Origin: Pseudorhodoferax soli
Lineage (GTDB): Bacteria; Pseudomonadota; Gammaproteobacteria; Burkholderiales; Burkholderiaceae_C
Assembly (NCBI RefSeq): GCF_003337555.1
Contig: NZ_QPJK01000008.1
Span: forward strand, 124,001 to 188,000
DNA length: 64,000 nucleotides
Reading direction: 5' to 3'
Part shown: positions 8,954 to 17,980 of the stretch, one piece after another
How positions within the stretch are numbered: position 1 is the first letter of the stretch
Layout of the letters: each line of letters begins with the position of its first letter
Program-made: the position numbers and the translations under genes
The notes under the pieces: generated by a model
Databases searched by the model: none
The model's input: only the letters and a program-made list of their open reading frames with translations
What the model was told of the DNA's origin: nothing

Positions 8954-9736
8954 ATGGACACCGCACCCGAGCCCGTGGTCTGCGAGAAGCGCGGCCACGC
9001 GCTGTGGATCACGATCAACCGGCCCGACAAGCGCAACGCCATCAACAAGGACGTGGTGGCCGGCATCCGCGCCGGCTGGCGCGCCGCCCATGCCGACCCC
9101 GGTGTGCGCGTGATCGTGCTGACCGGCGCGGGCGAGAAGGCCTTCTGCGCCGGTGGCGACCTGCAGCCCGGCGCCGGCTTCGCGTTCGACCTGTCGCAGC
9201 CCAGCGTGGACTACGCCGACATGCTGCGCGAGGTGCAGAACGGCACGCTGCCCTCCATCGCGCGCATCAACGGCGTGTGCATGGCCGGCGGCGTGGGCCT
9301 GGCCTGCATGACCGACCTGGCCATTGCGGCAGACCATGTGCAATTCGGCCTGCCCGAAGTCAAGATCGGCCTCTTCCCCATGCAGGTGCTGAGCCTGCTG
9401 CAGGACATCGTTCCACGCCGCACCGTGCGCGAGTGGTGCCTGACCGGCGAGCCCTTCAGCGCGGCCGAAGCGCGCGAGGCCGGCCTCGTGAACCACGTGG
9501 TGCCCGGCGCCGAGCTGGACGCCAAGACCGAGTGGCTGGTGCAGCGCCTGGCCGGCAAATCACCCACCGCGATCCGGCGCGGCAAGTACGCCATGCGCGC
9601 GATGGCCACGATGTCCTTCGACGAAGGCATCGCCTACACCGAGAGCCAGATCGCCTTGCTGGCGATGACCGAGGACGCGCGCGAAGGCCTGGCTTCGTTC
9701 AACGAGAAGCGCAAGCCGGTGTGGACGGGGCGCTGA
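8954..9736 (+). CDS. Enoyl-CoA hydratase/isomerase family protein, AtuE-like position
   Basis: 260 aa crotonase-fold enzyme with Shine-Dalgarno ACAGGAGAAG and a start 20 bases after the biotin subunit. Motifs: ITINRPDKRNAIN near the N terminus, AFCAGGDL (oxyanion/CoA site), and INGVCMAGGVGLACMTD. Of the two glutamates used by classical hydratases, the first position appears to be glycine (in GGVGLACM), while the second is kept in LPEVKIGLFP. That pattern is shared by hydratases of branched enoyl-CoAs. In the Atu pathway the matching step is hydration of isohexenylglutaconyl-CoA, the carboxylase product. Last gene of the string. Substrate assignment rests on context. Confidence 0.8.
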   Translation: MDTAPEPVVCEKRGHALWITINRPDKRNAINKDVVAGIRAGWRAAHADPGVRVIVLTGAGEKAFCAGGDLQPGAGFAFDLSQPSVDYADMLREVQNGTLPSIARINGVCMAGGVGLACMTDLAIAADHVQFGLPEVKIGLFPMQVLSLLQDIVPRRTVREWCLTGEPFSAAEAREAGLVNHVVPGAELDAKTEWLVQRLAGKSPTAIRRGKYAMRAMATMSFDEGIAYTESQIALLAMTEDAREGLASFNEKRKPVWTGR

Positions 9737-9744
9737 CGAGGCAC

Positions 9745-10044
9745 TCAGCCGCTGCGTGCGCGCCGGTTCACGTGCTTGCGCAGCACCTCGTCCATGCGCG
9801 AGTGCCAACCGTCGCCGGTTGACTTGAAGTAGTCCACCACCTCGCGGCTGTAACGCACCGACGCCAGCACCTTCTGGTTGTTCGACGGGGGGCGGCCGCG
9901 CAATGCGCGCAAGGGAACCATGGCCTTGAGTTGCGCAGGCGTCAGCGGCTGGGCGTCCGGATCGCTGCGCGCAGCCGCATTGATGGCTCTGTCTTCGGCC
10001 GCCGTCGGAACCACGACGGCGGCTCGCCTAGATGTTGTCGACAT
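9745..10044 (-). CDS. BrnA-like antitoxin, without a BrnT partner
   Basis: 99 aa. The C-terminal half (VLASVRYSREVVDYFKSTGDGWHSRMDEVLRK, about 59-90) resembles the BrnA antitoxin ribbon-helix-helix domain: a beta strand with conserved R/Y, then two helices with the GWHSRMDE signature. BrnA normally binds DNA, represses its own operon and neutralises the RNase BrnT encoded just upstream. Here the upstream neighbour at 10082 is a hydrolase and the other side is the end of the terpene operon, so no BrnT is present. It may be a remnant or a stand-alone regulator. A weak Shine-Dalgarno (GTGAAG) precedes the ATG. Confidence 0.7.
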   Translation of the reverse strand: MSTTSRRAAVVVPTAAEDRAINAAARSDPDAQPLTPAQLKAMVPLRALRGRPPSNNQKVLASVRYSREVVDYFKSTGDGWHSRMDEVLRKHVNRRARSG

Positions 10045-10081
10045 CGTGCTTCACCGTGGATGTGCCAGGCGCCAGCGAACC

Positions 10082-11071
10082 TCAGGGGAAGCGCCGCCCG
10101 ATCCAGTCCAGCAGCAGTGCATTCACCTCCTCCGGCTTCTCCTGCTGCGTCCAGTGCCCGCAGTCGGCCACGGTGTGGCGCTCCAGGTCGGGCACGATGC
10201 GTTCCATGCCGCGCGTGGTCGAGGGCGGCAGGAAGATGTCCTGCGCGGCGCAGACCATCAGCGCCGGCACCTCGATGCGGTCGGGCGTGTTGGCGGTGTC
10301 CTCCCAGTTGCGGCGCAGGTTGCGGTACCAGTTGAGTGGGCCCGTGAAGCCGTTGCGTTCGTAGGCGCGCACGAACACGGCCAGTTCTTCATCGCTGAGC
10401 AGCGGTGCCCCCATCACCTTCTCATCGCCTTTGAACAGCTCGGCCGGCAGGGCCTGCAACGCCTGCGGCACCTGTGCGAACTGCTCGAGCGTCACGCCGG
10501 GCCGGCGCATCAGGCCGCGGAAGGTGGCGTCCACATCCTCGCCCAGCAGCTTCTCTCCGACGCCCGGCTCCTGGTACTGCACCATGTAGTGCGTGGGGCC
10601 GCGCGTGCGGCGCATGGTCTCCACCAGGTCGGTCTCGGTGCGGCGCGTGTAAGGCGTGTTCAGCGAGACGACGCCCAGCACGCGGTCCGCATGGTCGCGT
10701 GCCAGCGTCCAGGCCAGTGCGCCGCCGAAGTCGTGGCCGACGACCACCGCGCGCGCGATGCCCAGCGCATCGAGCAGGCCCGTCACGTCCAGCGCGAGGT
10801 TCTGCATGCGGTAGTCCTCCATCGCGCCCTGCGCACCGGTGGCGCCGTAGCCGCGCAGATCGGGCGCCAGCACGCCGTAGCCGGCGGTGGCCAGGGCGTC
10901 GATCTGGTGGCGCCAGGAGTAGGCCAGTTCCGGGAAGCCGTGCAGCAGCACGACGGTCGGCTTGCCCGGCGCCGCTGCCACCACGCTGGCGGCCATGGCG
11001 ATGCCGTTGCTCTGCAGACGACGCCAGCCCGGGAGTGCCGCCGCGGCGGGGGAGGGTGTGGTGGTGTTCAT
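10082..11071 (-). CDS. Alpha/beta hydrolase, epoxide hydrolase-like
   Basis: 329 aa. The nucleophile elbow is GHDFGG with Asp114 rather than serine. That is the hallmark of epoxide hydrolases and haloalkane dehalogenases, which form an ester with aspartate. HGFPE (44-48) supplies the oxyanion hole, a lid tyrosine is visible in NWYRN, the acid is in AAQDIFLPP, and the base histidine is in DCGHWTQQEKPEEV. The combination HGxPE plus lid tyrosine favours epoxide hydrolase. The start chosen is the ATG at 11071; a GTG nine bases upstream is also possible. No clear Shine-Dalgarno. It could detoxify epoxides from terpene oxidation, but this is only a contextual guess. Confidence 0.8.
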   Translation of the reverse strand: MNTTTPSPAAAALPGWRRLQSNGIAMAASVVAAAPGKPTVVLLHGFPELAYSWRHQIDALATAGYGVLAPDLRGYGATGAQGAMEDYRMQNLALDVTGLLDALGIARAVVVGHDFGGALAWTLARDHADRVLGVVSLNTPYTRRTETDLVETMRRTRGPTHYMVQYQEPGVGEKLLGEDVDATFRGLMRRPGVTLEQFAQVPQALQALPAELFKGDEKVMGAPLLSDEELAVFVRAYERNGFTGPLNWYRNLRRNWEDTANTPDRIEVPALMVCAAQDIFLPPSTTRGMERIVPDLERHTVADCGHWTQQEKPEEVNALLLDWIGRRFP

Positions 11072-11128
11072 GCCGCGCACTCTAGCGCGGCGGCCCGGGG
11101 CGCGGTGTCGCGCGCGGGTGGGCCGTTC

Positions 11129-12784
11129 TCAGGCGCCGGCCCAGCCCACGGGCAAGGCGTCGCCCCGCAGGCGCGAGGCGCTGGCACCGCGCTCCGGGCG
11201 GTGCGCGGCAGGCCGTTCTGCCTCGTCGGCCGTCAGGCGGAACACCGCCACCGCCTCGACCAGCTCGCTGGCCTGGCTTTGCAGGCTGGCGGCTGCCGCG
11301 GCGCTTTCCTCGACCAGAGCGGCGTTCTGCTGGGTCGTGAGGTCCATCTGCGCCACGGCCTGGCCGATCTGTTCCACGCCCAGGCTCTGCTCCTGGCTGG
11401 CCATGCTGATGGCCGCCATGAGTTCGGACACGCGCTGGACCGATGCCACGATCTCCTGCATGGTGTCGCCAGCGCGGCCGACCAGCACCGTGCCGTGCTC
11501 GACGCGCGACACGCTGGCTGTGATCAGCGAACGGATCTGCTTGGACGCTTCGGCGCTGCGCTGCGCCAGCGTGCGCACCTCGCTGGCCACCACCGCGAAG
11601 CCGCGGCCCTGCTCACCGGCCCGGGCTGCCTCCACGGCGGCGTTCAGCGCCAGGATGTTGGTCTGGAAGGCAATGCCGTCGATCAGGCCGATGATGGCGC
11701 CGATCTGTTGCGTGCTGTCCTGGATCCCGCCCATGGTGGTCACGACATCGCCCACCACGGCGCCGCCGCGCACGGCGACCGCGCAGGCATCTCCGGCCAG
11801 CACGCCGGCCTGGCGCGCGTTCTCCGCGTTGTGGCGCACCGTGCTGCCCAGTTGCTCCATGGCAGCGGCAGTCTGCTGCAGCGCCGACGCCTGCTCCTCG
11901 GTGCGCTGGCTCAGGTCGTTGTTGCCCTGGGCAATCTGCGTGCTGGCGGCCGAGACGCTCTCGGCGTTGCCGCGCACGGCCTGCACGGTGTCCACCAGGC
12001 CTTGCTGCATGCGCTCCAACGCGGCCAGCAAGAGGCCGGTTTCGTCGCGCGCCGTGGCTGCGATGAGCGTGCCCAGGTCGCCGGCGGCGATGCGGTCGGC
12101 TGCGTGCACGGCCCGGTTCAGCGGCCGCGTGATGCCGCGCGTGATCCACCAGCCCGCCACGATGGCTGCGGCCACCGCCAGCAGGCACAGCGCGATCAAC
12201 TGGCCGCGCTGGCGGCCGTAGTCCACGGCGGCCTGCAGTTGCAGGTCGCGGGTGCGCTGTTCGGTGTAATCCGCATAGGCGTTCGTGGCGCGCACCAGCG
12301 CAGCCAGCAGCGGCCGGCATTCGGCATTCATGCGGGCCACAGCCTGCTCGCGCTGCTGGTTCAGCGCCAGTTCGACGATGGCCAGCGCCACCGGGCCATA
12401 GCGCTGCTCGACCTGGCCGATGTCGGCCACGAGCTTGCGCGCCTGCTCCGACACAGTGGTGTCGGCCGCCAGCATGCGGCCCAGCTGCGCCAGCTGGTCC
12501 TGCACCTGCTGGTGTGCAGCGGCGACGGCGGCCTTCTCGGTGGCCAGGTCGGCCGCCTGCGTGACCAGCACGAGGTTGCGCGCGGCGATGGCGCGGTCGT
12601 CCACGGCGGCGCGCACGTGGGCGGCCACGGTGGCGCGGGCACTCAGTCCCTGGGTGTACTGAAGGAAGCGGTCGTTGGCCGCAGCCAGTTCCACCAGCGC
12701 CAGGCCGGCCACGGCCAGCACCAGGGCGGCCAGGCCGCCGAACGCCAGGCTCAGCCGGGCGCGAATGCTCAGGTTGCTCAACAT
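11129..12784 (-). CDS. Methyl-accepting chemotaxis protein
   Basis: 551 aa. The start at the ATG 12784 has AGGA ten bases upstream; the longer open frame adds an implausible leader before the membrane anchor. TM1 is about 8-31, followed by a four-helix-bundle type periplasmic domain of about 150 residues, TM2 in [14 protein letters not shown], then HAMP, then the signalling domain with the conserved [19 protein letters not shown] tip. It ends in PVGWAGA and lacks a CheR-tethering pentapeptide. The ligand is unknown. It is transcribed away from the TRAP transporter operon, so a role in sensing that transporter's substrate is possible but unproven. Confidence 0.92.
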   Translation of the reverse strand: MLSNLSIRARLSLAFGGLAALVLAVAGLALVELAAANDRFLQYTQGLSARATVAAHVRAAVDDRAIAARNLVLVTQAADLATEKAAVAAAHQQVQDQLAQLGRMLAADTTVSEQARKLVADIGQVEQRYGPVALAIVELALNQQREQAVARMNAECRPLLAALVRATNAYADYTEQRTRDLQLQAAVDYGRQRGQLIALCLLAVAAAIVAGWWITRGITRPLNRAVHAADRIAAGDLGTLIAATARDETGLLLAALERMQQGLVDTVQAVRGNAESVSAASTQIAQGNNDLSQRTEEQASALQQTAAAMEQLGSTVRHNAENARQAGVLAGDACAVAVRGGAVVGDVVTTMGGIQDSTQQIGAIIGLIDGIAFQTNILALNAAVEAARAGEQGRGFAVVASEVRTLAQRSAEASKQIRSLITASVSRVEHGTVLVGRAGDTMQEIVASVQRVSELMAAISMASQEQSLGVEQIGQAVAQMDLTTQQNAALVEESAAAAASLQSQASELVEAVAVFRLTADEAERPAAHRPERGASASRLRGDALPVGWAGA

Positions 12785-12936
12785 CGTCGTGGTCCTGTTG
12801 TTGTGGAACCCGGTCTTTGCCGGGACTGGACCACTGTAGGACGAAGTCAGCCGCAAATGTCGCGCAACTGTGACGGATTCCACGCGCGCAACCTGGTGCA
12901 GACGGTGGGTAAACCCGAAGGCCTCCTCTGCTGTGC

Positions 12937-12975
12937 ATCGATATAGTAAATCGATTCAGTAAACCGATGCACAAA
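12937..12975 (+). repeat. Three tandem 13-bp repeats upstream of the TRAP operon
   Basis: Units are ATCGATATAGTAA (12937-12949), ATCGATTCAGTAA (12950-12962) and the weaker ACCGATGCACAAA (12963-12975). Each holds a central CG-containing hexamer of the kind LacI-family repressors bind. The array ends 12 bases before the dctP start at 12988. It is the likely operator for the LacI-family regulator encoded in the same operon at 15894; also see the palindrome AATCGATT inside it. Confidence 0.55.
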
Positions 12976-12987
12976 CCGGAGACCGCC

Positions 12988-14016
12988 ATGCCATCCCGCC
13001 GCAGCTTCTTGCAGACCGCCGCCCTGTCGTCCGTGGGTGCCAGCGCCGCCGCGCCATGGGTGGCGCGCGCCCAGGCGCCGATCGCGCTGCGCTTTTCCTC
13101 CTCCATGCTGGCCGACGACAACGCCGCGCACTTCGTCTGGTACCGCAGCTTCGAGACGGCGCTGAAAGCCAGCACCGGCGATCGCTTCAAGATCGACTAC
13201 TTCCCGAACAACCAGCTCGGCAAGGAAGCCGACGTGGTGCAGCAGGTCAAGGTCGGCTCCATCGACATGATGGTCACCGGCTCGTCGATCTTCGCCACCG
13301 TGGCGCCGGAAATCGGCATGCTGGATCTGGGCTACCTCTTCGACAGCTACGCCCATGCCGGCAAGGCGCTGGACGGCAGCGTCGGCAGGCAGCTCGACGG
13401 GATCCTCAACAAGCGCTCGGGCTGCTCGGTGCTGACCTGGGCCTCGCACTTCGGCGCGCGCAGCGTCTACACCAAGGCGCCCGTCAAGTCGCTCGCGGAG
13501 ATCAAGGGCGTCAAGCTGCGCGTGCTGCCCACGCCGGCCTTCATCGAGACCTTCAAGGCCATGGGCGCCATCCCCACGCCGATCCCGTTCGGCGAGCTCT
13601 ACATGGCGGCGCAGACCGGCGTGGTCGACGGCTTCGAGCACGACGCCGCCACGGTGCTGGCCAGCAAGCTCAACGAAGTCACCAAGTCCTGCTGGCTGAC
13701 CGAGCATTTGTTCAGCCCCATGGTGGTGGTGATCGGCAAGCGCGGCATGGGCAAGATCCCGGCCGACCTGCAGCCGGCCTTCATGCAGGCCGTGGCGACG
13801 GCCACCGCGCAGCAGCGCACCATCGCCAGCCAGAAGAGCACGGCGGCCGTGGAGGAACTCAAGGCCAAGGGCATGACCTTCTTCCCGATGGCCGCGGCCG
13901 AGCGTGCCGCAGTGCGTGCCGAGATGCAGAAGTCGCTGTGGTCCGGCTTCGCCAGGCAGCATCCGGTGACCGAGCCGCTGTTCAAGGCCATCGACGCAGC
14001 GCGGGGACAGGCATGA
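12988..14016 (+). CDS. TRAP transporter solute-binding protein (DctP family), Tat-type signal
   Basis: 342 aa. Periplasmic binding protein delivering a carboxylate-type substrate to the membrane subunits encoded next. The ATG at 12988 is preferred over the ATG at 12967 because GGAGAC precedes it and the protein then opens with a twin-arginine signal, SRRSFLQ, cut after ARAQA. Further in, KIDYFPNNQLGKEADVVQQ and MVTGSSIF are typical DctP segments, and the arginine expected to bind the substrate carboxylate lies in KLRVLPTPAF. The stop overlaps the next start (ATGA). Neighbouring dehydrogenase and lactonase-like genes suggest a sugar acid or dicarboxylate-lactone substrate. Confidence 0.9.
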   Translation: MPSRRSFLQTAALSSVGASAAAPWVARAQAPIALRFSSSMLADDNAAHFVWYRSFETALKASTGDRFKIDYFPNNQLGKEADVVQQVKVGSIDMMVTGSSIFATVAPEIGMLDLGYLFDSYAHAGKALDGSVGRQLDGILNKRSGCSVLTWASHFGARSVYTKAPVKSLAEIKGVKLRVLPTPAFIETFKAMGAIPTPIPFGELYMAAQTGVVDGFEHDAATVLASKLNEVTKSCWLTEHLFSPMVVVIGKRGMGKIPADLQPAFMQAVATATAQQRTIASQKSTAAVEELKAKGMTFFPMAAAERAAVRAEMQKSLWSGFARQHPVTEPLFKAIDAARGQA

Positions 14017-15890
14017 GCGCAGCGGCAGGCACCGCGCCGACGCTGGGTTTCCGCTCCGACACCACGGCCGGCAACTGGCTCGGCCGCCTCACGCGCGCGA
14101 CCGAGGCCCTTTCGGGCATCGTGCTCGCCGTCGACGTGGTCGTGGTCTTCTTGTCGGTGGTGTTCCGCTACTTCCTGCACGACCCGGTGGACTGGGCCGA
14201 GGAGATCGCGCGTGCCCTGATGATCGTGCTGGTCTTCTTCGGCGCCGCCACGGTGCTGGCGCGCAGCCAGCACGTGGGGGTGGACCTGTTCCGCGACATG
14301 CTGCCCACGCGCTGGCGGCCGGCCATGGTGCAGGTCGTGCACTGGATCATCGCGGGCGTGTCGGCCAGCCTGTGCCTGTCCTCGGTGCTGCTGCTGGTGG
14401 ATTCCTGGGAGCAGACCACCTCGATCGGGCTGCCGCAGTGGCTTTACGTGTTCCCCGTGGTGTTCGGCAGCGCGTTCATGACGCTGTTCGGCATCGCCAA
14501 CGCCTGCAACGGCCCGGGCCGCCTGGTGCGCGCCACGCTCATCGGGTGCGTGGTCGCCGCGCTGGTGGTCTACGGCTGGAACCTCGTGTTGCCCAGCCAC
14601 GCCATCCCGCACGGCCTGCTGCTGGCGGTGGGCTTCGTCGGCGGCCTGGTGCTGGGCGTGCCGATCGGCTTCGCGCTGGCGTTCGCGGCGCTGCTGTACT
14701 TCCTGTCCGACCCCAGCCTGCCGATGCTGGTGTATTCCCAGCAGGTGATGGCCGGGGCCGACCACTTCGTGCTGCTGGCGATCCCGTTCTTCGTGCTGGC
14801 CGGCCTGCTGATGGAGGCCAACGGCATGTCGGCCCGGCTCATCGAGCTGTTGCTGCGCATGTTCGGCCGCGTGCGCGGCGGGCTGGGCATCATCTCCATC
14901 CTGGCAACCGCCTTCTTCTCGGGCGTGTCGGGCTCCAAGCTGGCCGACATCGCCGCCGTGGGCGGCATCGTCATGCCGGCCGTGCGCCGCACCAAGCAGG
15001 ACCCGAACGAGGCCGCGGGCCTGCTGGCCTGCACCGCGGTGATGGCCGAGACGATCCCGCCGTGCATCAACATGATCATCATGGGCTTCGTCGCGAACAT
15101 CTCCATCGCAGGGCTGTTCATGGCGGGGCTGATCCCGGCCGCGGTGCTGGCGCTGTCGCTGGCGGTGATCGCCGTCATCGTGGGCAAGAAGATCAACCCC
15201 GACGACGCCTTCGACAAGCGCACGGCCATGCTGCCCCTGATCGGCGGCGCGCTGGTGGCGCTGCTGATGGTCGGCATGATCGGCAAGGGCGTCACATCGG
15301 GCGTGGCCACGTCGACCGAGGTCTCGGCCTTCGCCGTCGTCTACGCGCTGGTGGTCGGCGGCCTGGCCTTCCGCGAGCTGACCATGGCCTCGGTGGCGCG
15401 GTTGTTCGTGCGCTCGGCGTCGATGGCGGGCAGCATTCTGTTCATCGTGGCGGCGGCCTCCAGCGTGTCGTTCGCGCTGACCATCGAGCAGATCCCGCAG
15501 ATGGTCTCGGGCTGGATGATCGCCTTCGCACAGGACTACGGCAGCACCATGTTCCTGCTGCTGGCCGTGGGCATCATGATCGTGTTCGGTGCCGTGCTGG
15601 AGGGCGCCCCCGCGCTCATCATCTTCGGCCCGCTGCTGGCACCCATCGCGCAGCAACTGGGCATCGATCTGCTGCACTTCGGCACCGTCATGGTGATCGC
15701 CATGGGCCTGGGCCTGTTCGCGCCGCCGATCGGCCTGGGCCTGTTCGCCACCTGCGCCATCACCGGCACCACGGTGCGCGATGTGGCGCGCCCTATGATG
15801 AAGTACCTGGCAGTGCTGCTGGCCACGCTCATCGTGCTGGTGGTCGTGCCTGCGTTCTCGCTGTGGCTGCCGAACCGGCTCGGCCTGTAG
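14013..15890 (+). CDS. TRAP transporter fused permease (DctQ-DctM)
   Basis: 625 aa inner-membrane protein. The N-terminal part, about residues 25-190, is a four-helix DctQ domain (with DPVDWAEEIARAL). The remainder, from about 200 on, is a twelve-helix DctM domain with PIGFALAF, AIPFFVLAGLLM, SGVSGSKLADIAA and AEGAP-like EGAPALIIFGPL. Sodium-driven uptake with the DctP protein encoded just upstream. Start overlaps the dctP stop in ATGA, so translation is coupled and stoichiometry fixed. QM fusions are a known TRAP variant. Confidence 0.92.
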   Translation: MSAAAGTAPTLGFRSDTTAGNWLGRLTRATEALSGIVLAVDVVVVFLSVVFRYFLHDPVDWAEEIARALMIVLVFFGAATVLARSQHVGVDLFRDMLPTRWRPAMVQVVHWIIAGVSASLCLSSVLLLVDSWEQTTSIGLPQWLYVFPVVFGSAFMTLFGIANACNGPGRLVRATLIGCVVAALVVYGWNLVLPSHAIPHGLLLAVGFVGGLVLGVPIGFALAFAALLYFLSDPSLPMLVYSQQVMAGADHFVLLAIPFFVLAGLLMEANGMSARLIELLLRMFGRVRGGLGIISILATAFFSGVSGSKLADIAAVGGIVMPAVRRTKQDPNEAAGLLACTAVMAETIPPCINMIIMGFVANISIAGLFMAGLIPAAVLALSLAVIAVIVGKKINPDDAFDKRTAMLPLIGGALVALLMVGMIGKGVTSGVATSTEVSAFAVVYALVVGGLAFRELTMASVARLFVRSASMAGSILFIVAAASSVSFALTIEQIPQMVSGWMIAFAQDYGSTMFLLLAVGIMIVFGAVLEGAPALIIFGPLLAPIAQQLGIDLLHFGTVMVIAMGLGLFAPPIGLGLFATCAITGTTVRDVARPMMKYLAVLLATLIVLVVVPAFSLWLPNRLGL

Positions 15891-15893
15891 CCG

Positions 15894-16940
15894 ATGCCCG
15901 TTGCCAATGTGACCACCATCCAGGATGTCGCCCGCCATGCCGAGGTCTCGGCCAGCACCGTGTCCAACGTGTTGAACGGCCGAGGCGACCGCATGCGGCC
16001 CGAGACGCGCGAGCGCGTGCAGGCCGCCATCGCGGCCCTGCAGTTCCGCCCCAGCAAGCTGGCCCAGCAGCTCAAGACCGGGCAAACGCCGCTGCTCGGC
16101 CTGCTCGTGCCCTCCATGGCCAACCCCATGTACGGCTTCATCGCGCGCGAGGTCGAGAGCTGCGCGCAGGAGCGCTTCGGCCTGCGCCTGCTGATCGGCA
16201 GCACCTACCGCGACGCGGCCAAGGAGGCCGCCTTCTTCGAGGACATGCTGGCCCATGGCGTGCGCCGCGTGATCGTGATCTCTTCGCTCGCAGAGGAGCG
16301 CCACCTGGAGTCGGCCGTGGAGCGCGGCATGGCCGTCATGAGCTACGACCGCCGCGCCACGCCGGGCCAGCCCTCGGCCGTGGGCCACGTGACGCCCGAC
16401 AACTTCGAGGCCGGCCGCCTGGCCACGGCCCACCTGGTCGCGCATGGCCACCGGCGCCTGGCCTTCGTCACCGTCGCCGGCATGACCATGAGCCGGCGCG
16501 ACAAGATGGCGGGCTTCCACGCCGCGGCCACGGCCGCGGGCCTGGCCGGCAGCGCCAAAGTGCTGGACGGCGGCCCGCTGGACGAATACGGCGACTCGGT
16601 GATCGCCGAGGTCGGCCGGGCCATGGGCCTGCAGCTGGCGGCCGATCCCGAGCGGCCGACCGGCCTGGTCGCGCTCAACGACCTCATGGCGCTGGGCCTC
16701 ATGGCCGGGCTGCGCGAGGGCGGCGTGGCCGTGCCCCGGCAGGTCTCCGTGGTGGGCATCGACGGCCTGTTCCTCGCAGCGCTGTCCAACCCCGGCCTGA
16801 CCCACGTGCAGCTGCCCATCCGCGAGATGGCCCAGGCCATGGTCGAGGCCATCGCGGGCGAGGGAGCGCCGCCGCCCGAGCAGATCTTCCGCCAGGTGCG
16901 GCTCGTCGAGCGCGCCTCGGTGGCGGCGCCACCGCAATGA
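15894..16940 (+). CDS. LacI-family transcriptional regulator of the TRAP operon
   Basis: 348 aa. N-terminal helix-turn-helix TIQDVARHAEVSASTVSNVLNG (about 6-27) with the hinge helix RPSKLAQQLKTG, then a periplasmic-binding-protein-like effector domain. It starts three bases after the permease stop, so it is cotranscribed with the transporter it probably controls. The tandem 13-bp sites at 12937-12975 are the natural operator candidates. The inducer would be the transported acid or a catabolite. The family is clear; the ligand is not. Confidence 0.9.
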   Translation: MPVANVTTIQDVARHAEVSASTVSNVLNGRGDRMRPETRERVQAAIAALQFRPSKLAQQLKTGQTPLLGLLVPSMANPMYGFIAREVESCAQERFGLRLLIGSTYRDAAKEAAFFEDMLAHGVRRVIVISSLAEERHLESAVERGMAVMSYDRRATPGQPSAVGHVTPDNFEAGRLATAHLVAHGHRRLAFVTVAGMTMSRRDKMAGFHAAATAAGLAGSAKVLDGGPLDEYGDSVIAEVGRAMGLQLAADPERPTGLVALNDLMALGLMAGLREGGVAVPRQVSVVGIDGLFLAALSNPGLTHVQLPIREMAQAMVEAIAGEGAPPPEQIFRQVRLVERASVAAPPQ

Positions 16941-16953
16941 GAACAAGGCAGAC

Positions 16954-17964
16954 ATGACGACGGTTTTCGTGAGCCATCCGCAAGACAAGTTCGACCACTA
17001 CTTCGGCCAGCGCGCGCTGGCGCAGCTGCGCAGCGTGGCCGAGGTGCGCTGCAACCCCGAGGCGCGCGAACTCACGCTGCCCGAGCTCGTCGATGCACTC
17101 GACGGCTGCGATGCGCTGATCGCCTACCGCGGCACCGCCGGCCCCGAGGCCTTGTTCGCGGCGCGGCCCCAACTGGCCGCCTTCGTGCGCTGCGCGATCG
17201 ACATCCGCACCGTGGATGTGCCGGCCGCCAGCCGCCACGGCGTGCTGGTCACCCAGGCCAGCGCCGGTTTCATCGCTTCTGTGTCGGAATGGACCGTCGG
17301 CGCCATGGTCGACCTGGGCCGCGGCACGAGCCGCTACACCGCGGCCTACCACGCGGGCGAGGTGCCGGCGCCAGTGATGGGACGCCAGCTGCGCGGCAGC
17401 ACGCTGGGCGTGGTCGGCTACGGCCAGATCGCGCGCTACCTGTGCGATGTGGCGCTGGCGCTCGGCATGCAGGTGCGCGTGGCCGCGCCCGAGGCCGTGC
17501 CCGCACAGGGCGCGCTGCGCCCGGCGTCGCTGCCCGCGCTGCTGGCCGAGAGCGACTTCGTGGTCTGCCTCGCGCCCGCCAAGCCCGAGACCCACCACCT
17601 GTTCGACGCTGCTGCCTTCGCCGCCATGCGGCCGGGCAGCTTCTTCGTGAACGCAGCGCGCGGCGAGCTCGTGGACGAAGCCGCGCTGCGGGCCGCGCTG
17701 GACAGCGGCCACCTGCGCGGCGCCGCGCTGGACGTCGGCATGGCGCCGGACCAGATGCCCAGCCCCGCGCTGGCCGCCCACCCGCGCGTGGTGGCCTCGC
17801 CGCACATCGGCGGGCTCACGCCGCCGGCCATCGAGCACCAGGCGCTGGAGACCGTCGCGCAGGTGGGCGCGCTGGTGCGCGGCGAGATGCCGCCCGGCGC
17901 CGTCAACGCGGGCGATGCCACACGCGTGCGGCGCTGGCCCGCCTTCGCCGCCACCCCGGCCTGA
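16954..17964 (+). CDS. D-isomer-specific 2-hydroxyacid dehydrogenase family protein
   Basis: 336 aa, NAD(P)-dependent oxidoreductase for 2-hydroxy/2-keto acids. The nucleotide fold has GVVGYGQIARYL (about 149). The catalytic arginine lies in NAARGELVDEAAL, and the histidine in SPHIGG near residue 287. Genes on either side (TRAP transporter with LacI, lactonase-like amidohydrolase) suggest reduction or oxidation of a sugar-acid-derived 2-keto or 2-hydroxy acid. It begins 13 bases after the LacI stop. The glutamate of the usual R-E-H triad is not obvious by eye in this copy, so activity should be confirmed against family alignments. Confidence 0.85.
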   Translation: MTTVFVSHPQDKFDHYFGQRALAQLRSVAEVRCNPEARELTLPELVDALDGCDALIAYRGTAGPEALFAARPQLAAFVRCAIDIRTVDVPAASRHGVLVTQASAGFIASVSEWTVGAMVDLGRGTSRYTAAYHAGEVPAPVMGRQLRGSTLGVVGYGQIARYLCDVALALGMQVRVAAPEAVPAQGALRPASLPALLAESDFVVCLAPAKPETHHLFDAAAFAAMRPGSFFVNAARGELVDEAALRAALDSGHLRGAALDVGMAPDQMPSPALAAHPRVVASPHIGGLTPPAIEHQALETVAQVGALVRGEMPPGAVNAGDATRVRRWPAFAATPA

Positions 17965-17980
17965 CCTTCCCGAAAGCTCC

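Noticed and set aside
2541-8966. A 2141-codon open frame on the minus strand across the atu genes
   Set aside because: It is antisense to five well-supported genes; its residues are mostly Ala, Arg, His, Gln and Gly, as expected from high-GC codon-position bias, and it shows no domain.
9878-12946. A 1022-codon plus-strand frame over BrnA, hydrolase and chemoreceptor
   Set aside because: Antisense shadow of three minus-strand genes with clear motifs; low-complexity His/Gln/Arg composition.
13599-16988. A 1129-codon minus-strand frame over the TRAP operon
   Set aside because: Shadow of DctQM and LacI; repeated His/Asp/Gln runs reflect complementary codons, not a repeat protein.
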